Positions 8,549 to 18,208 of a DNA stretch of 64,000 nucleotides are shown here, piece after piece (position 1 is the stretch's first letter; every line of letters begins with the position of its first letter). Below the pieces are notes generated by a model, which saw nothing but the letters and a program-made list of their open reading frames with translations, did not search any database and was not told the origin of the DNA. The stretch spans positions 816,063 through 880,062 of the forward strand of contig JACESU010000001.1 in assembly GCA_013911655.1 (NCBI GenBank), given 5' to 3'. Origin of the DNA: Alphaproteobacteria bacterium. Lineage in GTDB: Bacteria; Pseudomonadota; Alphaproteobacteria; Caedimonadales; UBA1908. A program made the translations under genes and the position numbers.

Positions 8549-9493
8549 ATGAAAAAAAATACAGTCCCTTTATTACGAGAAGTGTCCCGTAAACTTGTTC
8601 GTGAGCTTGGTCTTTTGAACCTAGACGCTTTGCCCTTCAAACATCTCACGCAACACTGGCACACCCTCATCGAGATTGGGAAAAAGCCTGACATTAACTC
8701 CTCGGAAATTGCAGCGCTTTTGCTCCTCTCCCCTTCAACGACCTCACGCTTGATTACCTCTCTTTGCAAGGAAGACCTTGTAAGCGCTCGTGAAGGCCGA
8801 CTTGATCGCCGTGAGAAAACCCTCGCCCTTACTACCAAAGGTCAAGAAGCACTCAATTACATCGACGCCTTTTCCGATAAAAAGATACAAGGGGCCTTTG
8901 CCTTTCTAACGGAAGACGAGCAGACTTATATTTTGAGCGCAATCAACCTTTACGCAAATGCCTTGGAGAAAAGCCGTAAAATAGGTGATCAAATCAAAAT
9001 TCATACCCTTTCAACGTCGCGCACGCTGCGTCGTCAAGTGGTTGCCATGATCGAGGACATCCAAACACATGAACTTGGGCTTAACCTGCCTGTTGGCCTT
9101 AATGATTCTATTTTAAAAGCAGAGCGCGTTTACCATTATAAAAATCGCACACATTTTTGGTACGCGCTGGATGAAAGCGGTAAAATTGTGGGAAGTATTG
9201 GTCTTGGCTTTTTAGAAGACGGGATTGGAGAGCTTAAAAAATTCTTTGTGGCAAAAGAATATCGTAGGCAAGGCCTTGGGCGGCGCCTTTTTGCGACCCT
9301 TTTAAAAGGGGCAAAAAGAAGCGGGATTAAGACTGTGTACTTAGGCACCGTTGAGGGCCTGGAGGACGCGCGTCGATTTTATCAAAAAGTAGGGTTTTCG
9401 GCCATCGCACAAAGTACCCTGCCCCTTAGTTTTTCCGTTTGCCCTTTAGATACCCTGTTTTTTGGAGGGCAAATCCACCAGTTACGTGTCTAA
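8549..9493 (+). CDS. MarR-type regulator fused to a GNAT acetyltransferase
   Basis: 314 residues from the ATG at 8549; the open frame extends upstream but without family sequence. Residues 1-150 form a MarR winged helix (SSEIAALLLLSPSTTSRLIT recognition helix, then REGRLDRREKTLALT wing). Residues about 155-314 are a GNAT domain with acetyl-CoA-binding motif VAKEYRRQGLGRRLF and the late ARRFYQKVGFSAI. This fusion type is widespread; the acetyltransferase substrate is generally unknown. An imperfect dyad GGAATTAATTTTCC lies about 50 bases upstream of the start and may be an operator. The divergent LysE exporter is the obvious candidate target. Confidence 0.85.
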   Translation: MKKNTVPLLREVSRKLVRELGLLNLDALPFKHLTQHWHTLIEIGKKPDINSSEIAALLLLSPSTTSRLITSLCKEDLVSAREGRLDRREKTLALTTKGQEALNYIDAFSDKKIQGAFAFLTEDEQTYILSAINLYANALEKSRKIGDQIKIHTLSTSRTLRRQVVAMIEDIQTHELGLNLPVGLNDSILKAERVYHYKNRTHFWYALDESGKIVGSIGLGFLEDGIGELKKFFVAKEYRRQGLGRRLFATLLKGAKRSGIKTVYLGTVEGLEDARRFYQKVGFSAIAQSTLPLSFSVCPLDTLFFGGQIHQLRV

Positions 9494-9522
9494 GACGCCC
9501 TGGAAAACAAAAAATGTGCGTT

Positions 9523-10505
9523 TCACGCTCCTAAGAAGTAAAATTCTGCAATTCCTGCCATGAAAAGTGATTGAAATATACCTACCCCTTGAAGGGCCGT
9601 TTTATGGTCCTCTAAAAGTAGGCGCTTTAAACGGTTACGAACATCCGCTGATTTTACCTGCTCTAGAAAAGCTCAAGTTTCTGAATGTACTAGCCCCATA
9701 ATCGTCGCAGTAATTTGTTCAAAAGTGTGCATATGTCATCGCAATTTTGCGACGCTTCTTGTGTTGTTTTTTGTTCCTACTCTTTTGTCATGGGAGCCGC
9801 GTGACTATATGACGCTGCTGACGTTTCAACACGAGAGACTAAATGCTCTTTTGCAAGATAGGGAAATTGATCTCGCGTCTCGAAGCATGGCGCCTCTCCC
9901 TTTAAAGCAAGATGGGGATAAGGGCTGATATCACTGATAATTTGTCACCTGGTGCATATATGGGGATGTTAAAAAATTCTTTGATAGCACTTCGCGCCAA
10001 GTCAGGAGGGAAATCTAGAAGCGCCTTAAACGCAGCCCCTCACGCCTTACAATCTCTATCATTCGATGATCCACAAGGGACATGACATTCTTTGGCGCCT
10101 AGCCTTCACTGAACAGACGCTTCACTAAAAACTCATGTACGAAAGTGTATCTGGGAATCCGTCCGTATTGCAAAAGACGTTTGCCACATGCCACGTATCC
10201 ATAGACTCACTATAGATCTTGTGGGTGTGGATGAACTGTTGTCAGTCTTCGCGGTCTTTAGGTGTTAGCCGTACGCCAGCTCCGAACTAAACCCCTTAAC
10301 GCATCTAGAAATTCAGCTTCCGCGCCGTAGATAAATGCCTGTTTATAATCTGCCTCTTCCAACGTTTTAAGGGGTACATTTTGGCGTCCATGAACGGGAA
10401 AGACAGAAGATGGTGGGTCCTCTGTCCAAGCGCTTTGCTGATCACTTGCCGCCACGGGGAGGGTCAACAAAAACAACCCCGCCTACGTTAACAAGTTAAG
10501 CTTTC
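9523..10505 (-). pseudogene. Heavily decayed third copy of the tandem exported-protein family
   Basis: Read on minus, the frame starts with a broken signal peptide (AGLFLLTLPVAASDQQS), and later frames give GVRLTPKDRED, a TGA, then QQFIHTHKIYSE and VANVFCNTDGFPD. These match the neighbouring copy (GVRLTPEGRKTLQQHMIKSH, VVKAFCNTDVFPD) at the same spacing. AFKALLDFPPDLARSAIKEF matches GAFKALVDLENPVTLAGIKE, and VKSADVRNRLKRLLLEDH matches KIKNHEARSRIMRILTPH of the upstream copy. At least two frameshifts and several stops interrupt it. A short open frame on the opposite strand (9725-9928) lies inside. Confidence 0.8.
9725..9928 (+). CDS. Doubtful 67-residue open frame with a signal-like N-terminus
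   Basis: It encodes a hydrophobic segment FATLLVLFFVPTLLSW near the N-terminus and then a charged tail (FQHERLNALLQDREID). It lies on plus inside the decayed copy, where I found no similarity between the minus strand and the other copies, so it may be an inserted or inverted fragment of another exported-protein gene. There is no good ribosome-binding site. It may equally be chance. Confidence 0.2.
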   Translation: MCICHRNFATLLVLFFVPTLLSWEPRDYMTLLTFQHERLNALLQDREIDLASRSMAPLPLKQDGDKG

Positions 10506-10562
10506 TAACCTGTTACAACGCGTTTTTTAAAAAGAGTTCTGATCTCAATCTCCCCGTTACCC

Positions 10563-12292
10563 TTAGTAGCCTCCTGTATATAAAGCGTAAACCGTTGCGT
10601 GTGAAGCATAGGTGCCTCTTGGGGTCGTTTCAAAGGAACGTAGACCTTCCTTCTCGCTTTTGAGAAAAAGAAGGAAATTCCGTTCATAAAGATCGAAATC
10701 AGGATTATAGTCGGCCCCATCCACTAACGCCTTCATCAAGCCCAGCGCGTCAGTGGGTGTTTCAAGCGCGCCGCTCTCAAAGTGCATCACAAGTTTTCTA
10801 CCAATTTTTGCAGCTAAAAACACATCTTCAATACCCACTAGCTCTTCTAGAATTTGTTGTTCTTTCCCCGCAATCAACGTCAAAAACGATGCGTTTTGAC
10901 AGAGCTGTGTCAAAAGGATTTTCATCTCTTCATCTTGAAGAGCACCGAGAATGAGACGCAAGTCTTCACGCAGCACTGCTGCGATTTTAAGAGAAGTCTC
11001 TTTCCCATCAAGAGGTTCAAGCGACGCTTTTAAATAAGCGTCCCTCTCTTCCACCGTAGGTAAAAGACTCAGCGCCTTGATGAGGGGCGGCAAAGCCTCT
11101 TCCGCATCCTCGCGTCCATGGAAAATAGGTGAGAGCAAATTCTCTAGCTCTTTCTTTACCTTTTTGTCCAGGATGAGTGAAAAGGCGCGTTCAACCTTAG
11201 AGAACATCACCTTAAAAAGATGTTGAGCGATTCTATCCATTCGATCGAAATAATTATCCGTAGAAACTTTTTTAAAGTGTGCGAGGAGTTCTTCTTGCAG
11301 TTCATAAGAATAAACCTCTGCAAAAGCGGAAATTAGATTTCCCTCAGAATTTCCTACTCTTGAAAAAGCACGCGATTCTCTGTTGTTAAAAACTGCATGA
11401 CACGGGCACGGACCTCGTTTGATGGAATGCGTTCTAAAAGGTATGCCAAAACTGATGGGAAATATCCATTCACGATTTCTGGTGTGAGATGCGCAAGAAT
11501 ATGGTTGCGTATCTGTTCATTTGCAACATTTTATTGTAGATCATAAGACCAACGTTCAGGAAGTGTCTGCATGGTGTAGGGTTGGTACGTCGATGGCGCC
11601 GTAAAGCAGGACACAAAGGCCTTTTTCACAAGGGTCGGAAACTGATCCAGTGTTGTAAGGCTCGGGGTATCTCCTCCGCAAGCCAAGTGTGTGACAAGAG
11701 CACCTACATCCAGAGAAGCAACCTGTTGATCTAAATACGCGGGGGACAACGTTTCTTTGATACCTGCGAGGGTCACAGGATTTTCCAAATCTACAAGAGC
11801 TTTGAAAGCGCCATACCCGCAGCGCCTTGTAATCTCCACGAGGCTCTGATCTATAAACGAGAGCAGGTTTTCTTCTTTGTATCCTTCACTCATAAGGCGG
11901 CTGACAATGTAAGTAGGGGTTGCAAACATGTCGGGAAATACGTCCGTATTGCAAAAGGCCTTCACAACAATCCCTATGGTCATGTAATCATTAAAGGGAT
12001 AATGACTCTTGATCATATGCTGCTGAAGGGTTTTTCGCCCTTCGGGGGTCAGACGGACACCATAACCGTATGCAGTCTCATTAAAGGGGCCAAGGGGTTC
12101 TGTCGCCGTGCCTGTGCACGTTCCCCAAGGATCGTCTTTATCCAAGATCTTGATGAGAGACGCGCTGTTTACAGACCTCTGTACCATGGTAGACGCACTT
12201 GCCTCCGTTAGTGATTCCTTCTCAGAACTTGCCTGAAGAGGTCCCATCAACAAAAACATCCCCATACATGTTGAACTTAAAAGGGCTTTCAT
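10563..12292 (-). pseudogene. Broken second copy of the tandem exported-protein family
   Basis: Three consecutive minus-strand pieces add up to one gene. Piece 1 (12292-11531, 253 residues) has a good ATG with AGGA upstream, a signal peptide (MKALLSSTCMGMFLLMGPLQ) and ends prematurely. Piece 2 (about 11520-11350) reads NEQIRNHILAHLTPEIV and later NEVRARVMQFLTTENRVLFQE before a stop. Piece 3 (11240-10563) includes REDLRLILGALQDEEMKILL and CQNASFLTLIAGKE. These correspond in order to the upstream copy (VRLCHYGGYAALKTL, EARSRIMRILTPHLF, REDLRDLVASIEDPDIQQTV, CQNPQVLTVAGE). Piece 1 might still be expressed as a short exported protein. Confidence 0.78.
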
Positions 12293-12398
12293 AAGAATTA
12301 TCCTATTGTTGAATTTCTTAATGCAATGTTTTACATGCACTAGGAAATAATTTTTGAAGGAGGCAGGCGCTCCTTCAAAAATCAATTCATCTCTATGA

Positions 12399-14549
12399 TT
12401 AGTATCCATACCCTTGAGAGCCCGGGTGAGTGCCGTAGGTGCTTTTTGTCGACACACTTATGTTAGGAAAAGATGGACGTCTAAAGATGATATCGCGTCG
12501 TACATCATTAAGACTCAATGTCGTAAAGCAATCCGACTCTTTATCTTGAAGACGTGCGTTAATCAGCAAAAAGAAATCTTCCACAGTTTGTATGTTTCCT
12601 TTGATGTGTGCATCCTCCAAACAGACATTAATGTCTTTGATGCAGAATGGATCCTTAAGAGCCATAAGGGCTTTTACGACTTCTGGTGCCCGCTCTCCTG
12701 CAACCGTCAACACTTGAGGGTTTTGACAAAAGTGTATAACAGTTTGTTGAATGTCTGGATCTTCGATGCTGGCAACGAGATCCCGCAAATCTTCCCTAAC
12801 GGACGAGGCTGGGGACGGAAGCGCCGTCAACGCGAGTTCCCCTTGTGAAACGAGCTCTATCAAAGCAGTTTGCGCCTCTTGGGTTGGAAGGCCCGAGACA
12901 TATCTCACCAGTGCCGGCAAAAGAATCTGTGCGCCTTCTTGCAAACAAAGAGAGGGTGGCACAAGAGCACCCAGGCGCGCCCTCTCATCCCGTGATGGCA
13001 TAAAGCCAAACGCCCTCAAGAGCCCTCTAAATAAAAGAGGTCGATGCTCAAGGAGATCTCCGTCAAGTAACGCAATTTCCTTTAGCAAGGGCGCGCTCAA
13101 GCCAAGCTCTCTTAGATCCATTAGAATTTTCATGTGTGAGACGGACGATATAGTGCCCCTGAAAGCAGATGATGCGAATTTGTCTTTTAACAAAGAAAAT
13201 CTACCGTATCCTACGTCCTTTAAGGTTTGTGCCACTTGTTCTTGTAAGATTGGGTCTTGCATTTCAGCCAGCAGCTGAACGACATATCCTTGAAATGTTT
13301 CTCCTTCTTCTTTAAACAAATGAGGTGTTAAAATCCTCATAATTCGACTACGGGCTTCATGGTTTTTTATCTTTTTCAAATGTTCAAAGACCATTCCGCT
13401 GCTATCAATTTTAAAAACATCTAAACAATCAGATGTTAGCGATGCCATAAAATGGCGTCTAAATTCTTCTGTCTCTGAAGGAAGATAGAAGTTCAGGGGC
13501 ATAGGAAGTTGCGTAATGGGTATGCTGACGGGCTTGAAAGTTCTTTGAATAGAGGGCGCTTGCGAAAGCATTTCAGGATAATCTTGAGGGTTTTCTAAAA
13601 GCGCTTCGATATACCGTCGCCGCGCATCTTGACTATCTATTTCAGAAAGATGTGTTATCAACTTTTCATAAGAAAAGCGTTTTCCAAGACTTTTTAAAAT
13701 CTTAGCATCAAGTAAATCTTTAATTTCTAATCGTCTTCTCTCGCTTTGAATAAGCGCCAAAGTTTTCAAGGCAGCATAACCGCCATAATGACAAAGCCTT
13801 ACTGTCCACTCACCAACGACGTCTATCACGCCCCCACTGCGTTCCCTTATCATGCGATCAGTCGCATAGATCATCGCATTAAGACCATCTAAGGTCTCCT
13901 CTTTGTGATAAAGAAAAGAGACAAGATCCCCAGGTAGCAGCTTTTTTGAACTGTTGTAGGGCGTTTGCATCGCGTAAGCTTTAAGCTTTTCAAGCTCTTC
14001 AGGCGAGTATGTCAACTGTGCAGCCTCAATCACTGACAATAGCTGCGTCACAGAGTGGGCTTTCATAGACATCTCAGAGGTCAGTGTTCCTGTTTCACAA
14101 AGCATATAGGCCCCACTAGGTTGTTTTGCAGGAAAGTGCATCGACGTATTTTGACCAAAAGAATATGACGTTGATGCTTCATTTCGCGTGGTTGTCTTGG
14201 AGACAGTTTGCTCCTCGCGCACGTTCACATCTTCTAACAATAAAAGAGAAGCAATCTTTTCTTCAAGAGTGCTAACTGCACTTGATTTCGTTAACTCTTT
14301 ATAACGTCCCCCCACGAGAAGTCCCATAATGTGTTCTATGGTCATGTGGTTTGAATTTTGGGAAAGGATGGCCGACATCACGCGCGCAAACATTCCGGCT
14401 TTTTCTGATGTGTTAAGTCCACCAAGTTCGCGTTCTCTTTCAGGCGTGCCAAAGGGCGACAAGGCAAGGCGCACGTTATCATCAGGAATCGCACCAAGAA
14501 GAGCCTTCAACGTTTCACCCGGGGCCGTAGACGTAAGCTTTAAGGGCAC
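12399..14549 (-). CDS. Large helical protein, second part of the least-damaged copy of the tandem family
   Basis: 716 residues from a GTG at 14549, with no signal peptide of its own. The sequence is mostly amphipathic helix with recurring 30-40-residue units (for example REDLRDLVASIEDPDIQQTV, EARSRIMRILTPHLFKEEGE), suggesting an alpha-solenoid. No family is recognised. It overlaps the end of the upstream 419-residue frame by 35 bases in the +1 frame. The upstream protein supplies a signal peptide and similar helices, so both may be halves of one exported protein of about 1,130 residues split by a frameshift, or they may be translationally coupled. The C-terminus ends in a short Gly/Tyr-rich tail (GSQGYGY). 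Confidence 0.6.
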   Translation of the reverse strand: MPLKLTSTAPGETLKALLGAIPDDNVRLALSPFGTPERERELGGLNTSEKAGMFARVMSAILSQNSNHMTIEHIMGLLVGGRYKELTKSSAVSTLEEKIASLLLLEDVNVREEQTVSKTTTRNEASTSYSFGQNTSMHFPAKQPSGAYMLCETGTLTSEMSMKAHSVTQLLSVIEAAQLTYSPEELEKLKAYAMQTPYNSSKKLLPGDLVSFLYHKEETLDGLNAMIYATDRMIRERSGGVIDVVGEWTVRLCHYGGYAALKTLALIQSERRRLEIKDLLDAKILKSLGKRFSYEKLITHLSEIDSQDARRRYIEALLENPQDYPEMLSQAPSIQRTFKPVSIPITQLPMPLNFYLPSETEEFRRHFMASLTSDCLDVFKIDSSGMVFEHLKKIKNHEARSRIMRILTPHLFKEEGETFQGYVVQLLAEMQDPILQEQVAQTLKDVGYGRFSLLKDKFASSAFRGTISSVSHMKILMDLRELGLSAPLLKEIALLDGDLLEHRPLLFRGLLRAFGFMPSRDERARLGALVPPSLCLQEGAQILLPALVRYVSGLPTQEAQTALIELVSQGELALTALPSPASSVREDLRDLVASIEDPDIQQTVIHFCQNPQVLTVAGERAPEVVKALMALKDPFCIKDINVCLEDAHIKGNIQTVEDFFLLINARLQDKESDCFTTLSLNDVRRDIIFRRPSFPNISVSTKSTYGTHPGSQGYGY

Positions 14550-15774
14550 GCTTGAGATAAGGCAGCTTCAAGCATTGCACATACATCGCAATGTTATTCG
14601 TCATCTCAATCGCAGTGGGAAAGGGGGTTTTTCCTAAAGAAGTTTTAGTAAAATTCTTTGCGCGTTCCAAATTAATTTCAGAAATAGAACGCATCAAAGA
14701 AGGGCACCAATATGGCGCATCTTCAGCGCGGATCATAAAGGGCAGGGGAAAGTGCGTTACCTCTGGTGCTTTGATAAACACCATATCTATTGAGGGCATC
14801 AGTGTCGCTAGCACACCTTTAATCCGTGATTTCTGTAAAGCAATTCTCGCAGCTTGTTCTTCAATATCAGTAAAGGTAGGAATTTCTTTCAACAGGGTCA
14901 GCGCTAAGTCTCCTTGTGTATTCTGAGCAATCACGTCAACGTAGCGACTGAGCTGCGCGCGCATTTGATCATTTTTGACCAAAGAAAGTTGGCCGACCGC
15001 CTCCTTTAGACAATCCTTTGAGCCTAGTAAAAGGATATTTTCAGAAATCAAGCGGCGAAGATCTTGTCGCAAAGACTCTCTAGAGATTTGACTCAATAGC
15101 TCTTCAAAGTAAAGTATTTGAGACTTGTCTACTGTCAAAGGTGATATTGGCGCGGGGATTTCCTCATCTTGGTCAAGAAGATCAAGGCCCTTTGGTAAGA
15201 CCATGCGAAGAAGACGTGTCATGGTAGAGCCTACTTTAGGACTTTTAAAGGGAATGGTTTGCAGACTAAGCGTATTTCCTTCTCCAAGAGGAATTTCTTT
15301 AGAGGACCACGCGTTAGAAAATGGATCCCACGTGTCACTATACTCCTTCACCGCAGTCATATTATCTTGAGATTCTCCTAGAAGGGACAGATAAAAGCTT
15401 CCTACAATACGGGGGCCATTCACCGACATTGTCGGAACCAAAGCAATACTCAGAACACTATTGAAGGGCAAAGAATTTACAAAATATACGGCGGCCCTTT
15501 CACCACCTTCTAAGGTGTTATGAACACCCACTGTTTTATATTCTGATCCGTTTTTTTCAAACACAATATACGGATCATTCGAAAGAGGCAAATGAGGCAA
15601 AGGGCCCACTTTCTTTAAGAGTTCACCAAAAATTGCTTCACTCTTTCCTGAGGTTGCAATAACTGGTTTACCTTCGTGTTCTTGGGTCCAGTTGTTAGAC
15701 GACCCATACACCTCTAACCAGGGACTGGCCAAAATGCCTAAGCAAAATACTGTTGAAAGTAAGCGATTTTTCAT
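14515..15774 (-). CDS. Exported protein, first part of the least-damaged copy of the tandem family
   Basis: 419 residues. The N-terminus MKNRLLSTVFCLGILASPWL is a signal peptide, preceded by AGGAGGTTTAT. Residues 30-190 contain a probable beta-rich domain (VYFVNSLPFNSVLSIALVP), and the rest is helical (LRQDLRRLISENILLLGS). The frame ends with LKLPYLKRALKAYVYGPG and a TGA at 14515. The family is not recognised. In the third frame over the same bases AMLEAALSQACP can be read, which fits the helical pattern better than the actual end, supporting loss of the original frame here. Confidence 0.6.
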   Translation of the reverse strand: MKNRLLSTVFCLGILASPWLEVYGSSNNWTQEHEGKPVIATSGKSEAIFGELLKKVGPLPHLPLSNDPYIVFEKNGSEYKTVGVHNTLEGGERAAVYFVNSLPFNSVLSIALVPTMSVNGPRIVGSFYLSLLGESQDNMTAVKEYSDTWDPFSNAWSSKEIPLGEGNTLSLQTIPFKSPKVGSTMTRLLRMVLPKGLDLLDQDEEIPAPISPLTVDKSQILYFEELLSQISRESLRQDLRRLISENILLLGSKDCLKEAVGQLSLVKNDQMRAQLSRYVDVIAQNTQGDLALTLLKEIPTFTDIEEQAARIALQKSRIKGVLATLMPSIDMVFIKAPEVTHFPLPFMIRAEDAPYWCPSLMRSISEINLERAKNFTKTSLGKTPFPTAIEMTNNIAMYVQCLKLPYLKRALKAYVYGPG

Positions 15775-15997
15775 ATAAACCTCCTCTTAGTTACCTTATC
15801 GCTAGCATCCTTTTTCTCTCTCAACAAGAATCAATTTATCTAAAATATATCCCTTTTTGTTTTCAAGTGGCTGTTTGATTATTTGTTTTGAGCGCCGCAA
15901 GAGTCTCCCTTAATCCCTTAAAAACAAAACATCTTTTTTATCTACGTCTTTTCTAAAACACCCGCTTGATTAAAGGAGTCACCCTCGCTACCATAAG

Positions 15998-16180
15998 GAC
16001 GCTTTGACGGTGTGCGCGGACTTTTTCCGTGTACGTAATAAGGGAATTCGGTGAAAAACCGAAGCTGCCCCCGCAACTGTAACCGGCGAGTTTTGAAGGA
16101 ATATGCCACTGGGAAACTGGGAAGGCCCTTTCATAAACTATGACCCGCAAGCCAGGAGACCTACCGAATCAAAGCGCCAG
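15998..16180 (+). promoter_or_regulatory. Cobalamin (B12) riboswitch controlling nrdAB
   Basis: The conserved elements appear in order: GGGAATTCGGTG with AAAACCGA, then GCTGCCCCCGCAACTGTAA, then GCCACTGGGAAACTGGGAAGG, and finally the B12 box AGCCAGGAGACCTACC. This is the canonical class-I cobalamin riboswitch core. It lies about 100 bases before the start of nrdA at 16280. A small stem AAAGG-GGAT-CCTTT followed by a T-rich run (16216-16236) may be part of the expression platform. Such switches usually turn expression off when adenosylcobalamin binds. Confidence 0.95.
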
Positions 16181-16279
16181 TTCTGTAACACCGGGCGGGG
16201 TGCACCGAGTGTCAAAGGGGATCCTTTACCTTTTTGCCACCAAACGTATACCCGCCTTCAAGAAAAGGAGGGTTTCTTG

Positions 16280-18190
16280 ATGCTGACCAATGCCTATGAT
16301 TTTGACCAACATGGTCACTTAATTCACTTTGATCCCATGGGAGAGGTGGTGCCTTTTCCCCAGAAAAAACCACAACAAACAGAACCCATGCCCGCGCGCC
16401 CTACCCTTGATCCCAGTCAGATTACTTTGGACCATGGACGTGATGCGCTTTTGACCGACTTTGGCAAGCAAACCCTAGAGGATCGATACTTGCTAGAAGG
16501 TGAGCGCTATCAAGATCTTTTTGCACGGGTTGCCTGTGCGTACGCTGATTCCCAAGCCCATGCCCAGCGCCTTTATGATTACATTTCGCGTCTGTGGTTC
16601 ATGCCAGCAACCCCCATTTTGTCCAATGGCGGGGCCAAGCGTGGTCTTCCGATTTCGTGTTTTTTGAATACCGTTGCGGATTCTCTCGACGGTATTGTCA
16701 CGACTTGGAATGAAAATGTCCTTCTTGCCTCTAACGGTGGGGGCATTGGCACCTATTGGGGGAATGTACGGGGCGTGGGTGAGGCCATCGGACGTGCTGG
16801 CAAAACGTCCGGCATTATTCCTTTTGTGCGTGTGATGGACTCACTGACCCTAGCTATTTCCCAGGGATCTTTAAGACGCGGGTCCGCAGCCGTCTATCTT
16901 GATATCCATCATCCTGAAATTGAAGAGTTTTTGGAAATCCGCAAACCTTCAGGCGACTTTAACCGCAAAAGCCTCAATCTCCACCACGGCATCGCCATTA
17001 CAGATACCTTCATGGAGGCTGTGCGGGATGACAAACCTTTTGATCTTTTGTCTCCCAAAACCAAGGAACCTGTGGGCAGTGTCCAAGCGCGCGTCTTGTT
17101 CCAGAAAATCCTCGAGATGCGCCTTCAAACAGGTGAGCCTTATTTGATCTTTATCGACACCGCCAACAAACATCTTGCCAAGCATCAAAAGGACTTGGGC
17201 CTGCGTATTCAAATGAGCAACCTGTGTAGCGAGATTCTTTTACCCACAGGACGCGATCACCTGGGCAAAGACCGTACGGCCGTGTGTTGCCTCTCCTCCC
17301 TTAATGCCGAGACCTGGGATGAATGGAAGGATGATCCTCTTTTTATCGAAGACGTTCTTCGTTTTCTTGATAATGTGCTGGATGAATTTATCGAGATCGC
17401 CCCCAAGGGAATGGCACGCGCCGTTTATGCGGCCAAACGTGAGCGTTCTGTGGGACTCGGTCTTATGGGTTTTCACTCGCTGTTACAAAAAAAGAATATT
17501 CCCTTTGAAAGCGCCCTTGCAAAGTCTTGGAATTTAAAGCTTTTCAAACATATTCGGCGCGCAGCAGACGCCGCGTCCGTGACACTTGCCAAGGAAAAAG
17601 GCGCGTGCCTTGACGCCAAGGATCAGGGTGTGCTTGCCAGGTTTAGTCACAAGCTTGCCATTGCCCCCACCGCCTCCATCAGTATCATTTGCGGTGGGAC
17701 GTCGGCCTGTATCGAGCCCATTCCTGCAAACCTTTATAACCATAAAACTTTGTCGGGGCACACGGTTGTAAAAAACCCTTATCTTGAACGCCTTTTGGAT
17801 CAAAAAGGCCTTAACCGCGATGATATTTGGGAATCCATCACTCAGCATGAGGGTTCTGTCCAGCATCTGACTGAGTTATCGATCCACGAGAAGATGATTT
17901 TCAAAACCGCTTTCGAAATTGACCAGCGCTGGCTTATCGAATTTGCCGCCGACAGGGCCCCTTTTATCTGTCAAGGACAGTCCTTGAATCTGTTCTTGCC
18001 GGCCGACATCCATAAATGGGATTTATTAATGCTTCATTGGCAGGCCTGGGAAAAAGGCGTGAAAAGCCTTTATTATTGCCGCTCTAAATCCTTACAACGT
18101 GCCGAGTTTGCCGGTAAGAAAAGGGACACTGGCGTGCGTGACGTGGAAAAAATATCTACCGATTATGACGAATGTCTTGCTTGTCAATAA
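16280..18190 (+). CDS. nrdA: Class I ribonucleotide reductase, large (alpha) subunit
   Basis: 636 residues from the ATG at 16280, chosen because AAAAGGAGGG sits just upstream; an apparent longer frame would begin inside the riboswitch. The enzyme reduces ribonucleoside diphosphates with NrdB. Visible sites are the first redox cysteine in LPISCFLNT, SNLCSEIL with the radical-site Cys, AVCCLSSLN with the second redox Cys, and a C-terminal CLAC pair that shuttles electrons. The phosphate-binding region reads PTASISIICGGTSACIEPI. The protein is shorter than E. coli NrdA (761 residues) and lacks the N-terminal ATP-cone. nrdB follows 18 bases later. Confidence 0.95.
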   Translation: MLTNAYDFDQHGHLIHFDPMGEVVPFPQKKPQQTEPMPARPTLDPSQITLDHGRDALLTDFGKQTLEDRYLLEGERYQDLFARVACAYADSQAHAQRLYDYISRLWFMPATPILSNGGAKRGLPISCFLNTVADSLDGIVTTWNENVLLASNGGGIGTYWGNVRGVGEAIGRAGKTSGIIPFVRVMDSLTLAISQGSLRRGSAAVYLDIHHPEIEEFLEIRKPSGDFNRKSLNLHHGIAITDTFMEAVRDDKPFDLLSPKTKEPVGSVQARVLFQKILEMRLQTGEPYLIFIDTANKHLAKHQKDLGLRIQMSNLCSEILLPTGRDHLGKDRTAVCCLSSLNAETWDEWKDDPLFIEDVLRFLDNVLDEFIEIAPKGMARAVYAAKRERSVGLGLMGFHSLLQKKNIPFESALAKSWNLKLFKHIRRAADAASVTLAKEKGACLDAKDQGVLARFSHKLAIAPTASISIICGGTSACIEPIPANLYNHKTLSGHTVVKNPYLERLLDQKGLNRDDIWESITQHEGSVQHLTELSIHEKMIFKTAFEIDQRWLIEFAADRAPFICQGQSLNLFLPADIHKWDLLMLHWQAWEKGVKSLYYCRSKSLQRAEFAGKKRDTGVRDVEKISTDYDECLACQ

Positions 18191-18208
18191 CGCTTAAGGG
18201 AGCACACC

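Noticed and set aside
14515-14549. Programmed +1 ribosomal frameshift joining the two large frames
   Set aside because: There is no known slippery heptamer or stop-codon context at the overlap; a simple indel or translational coupling is easier.
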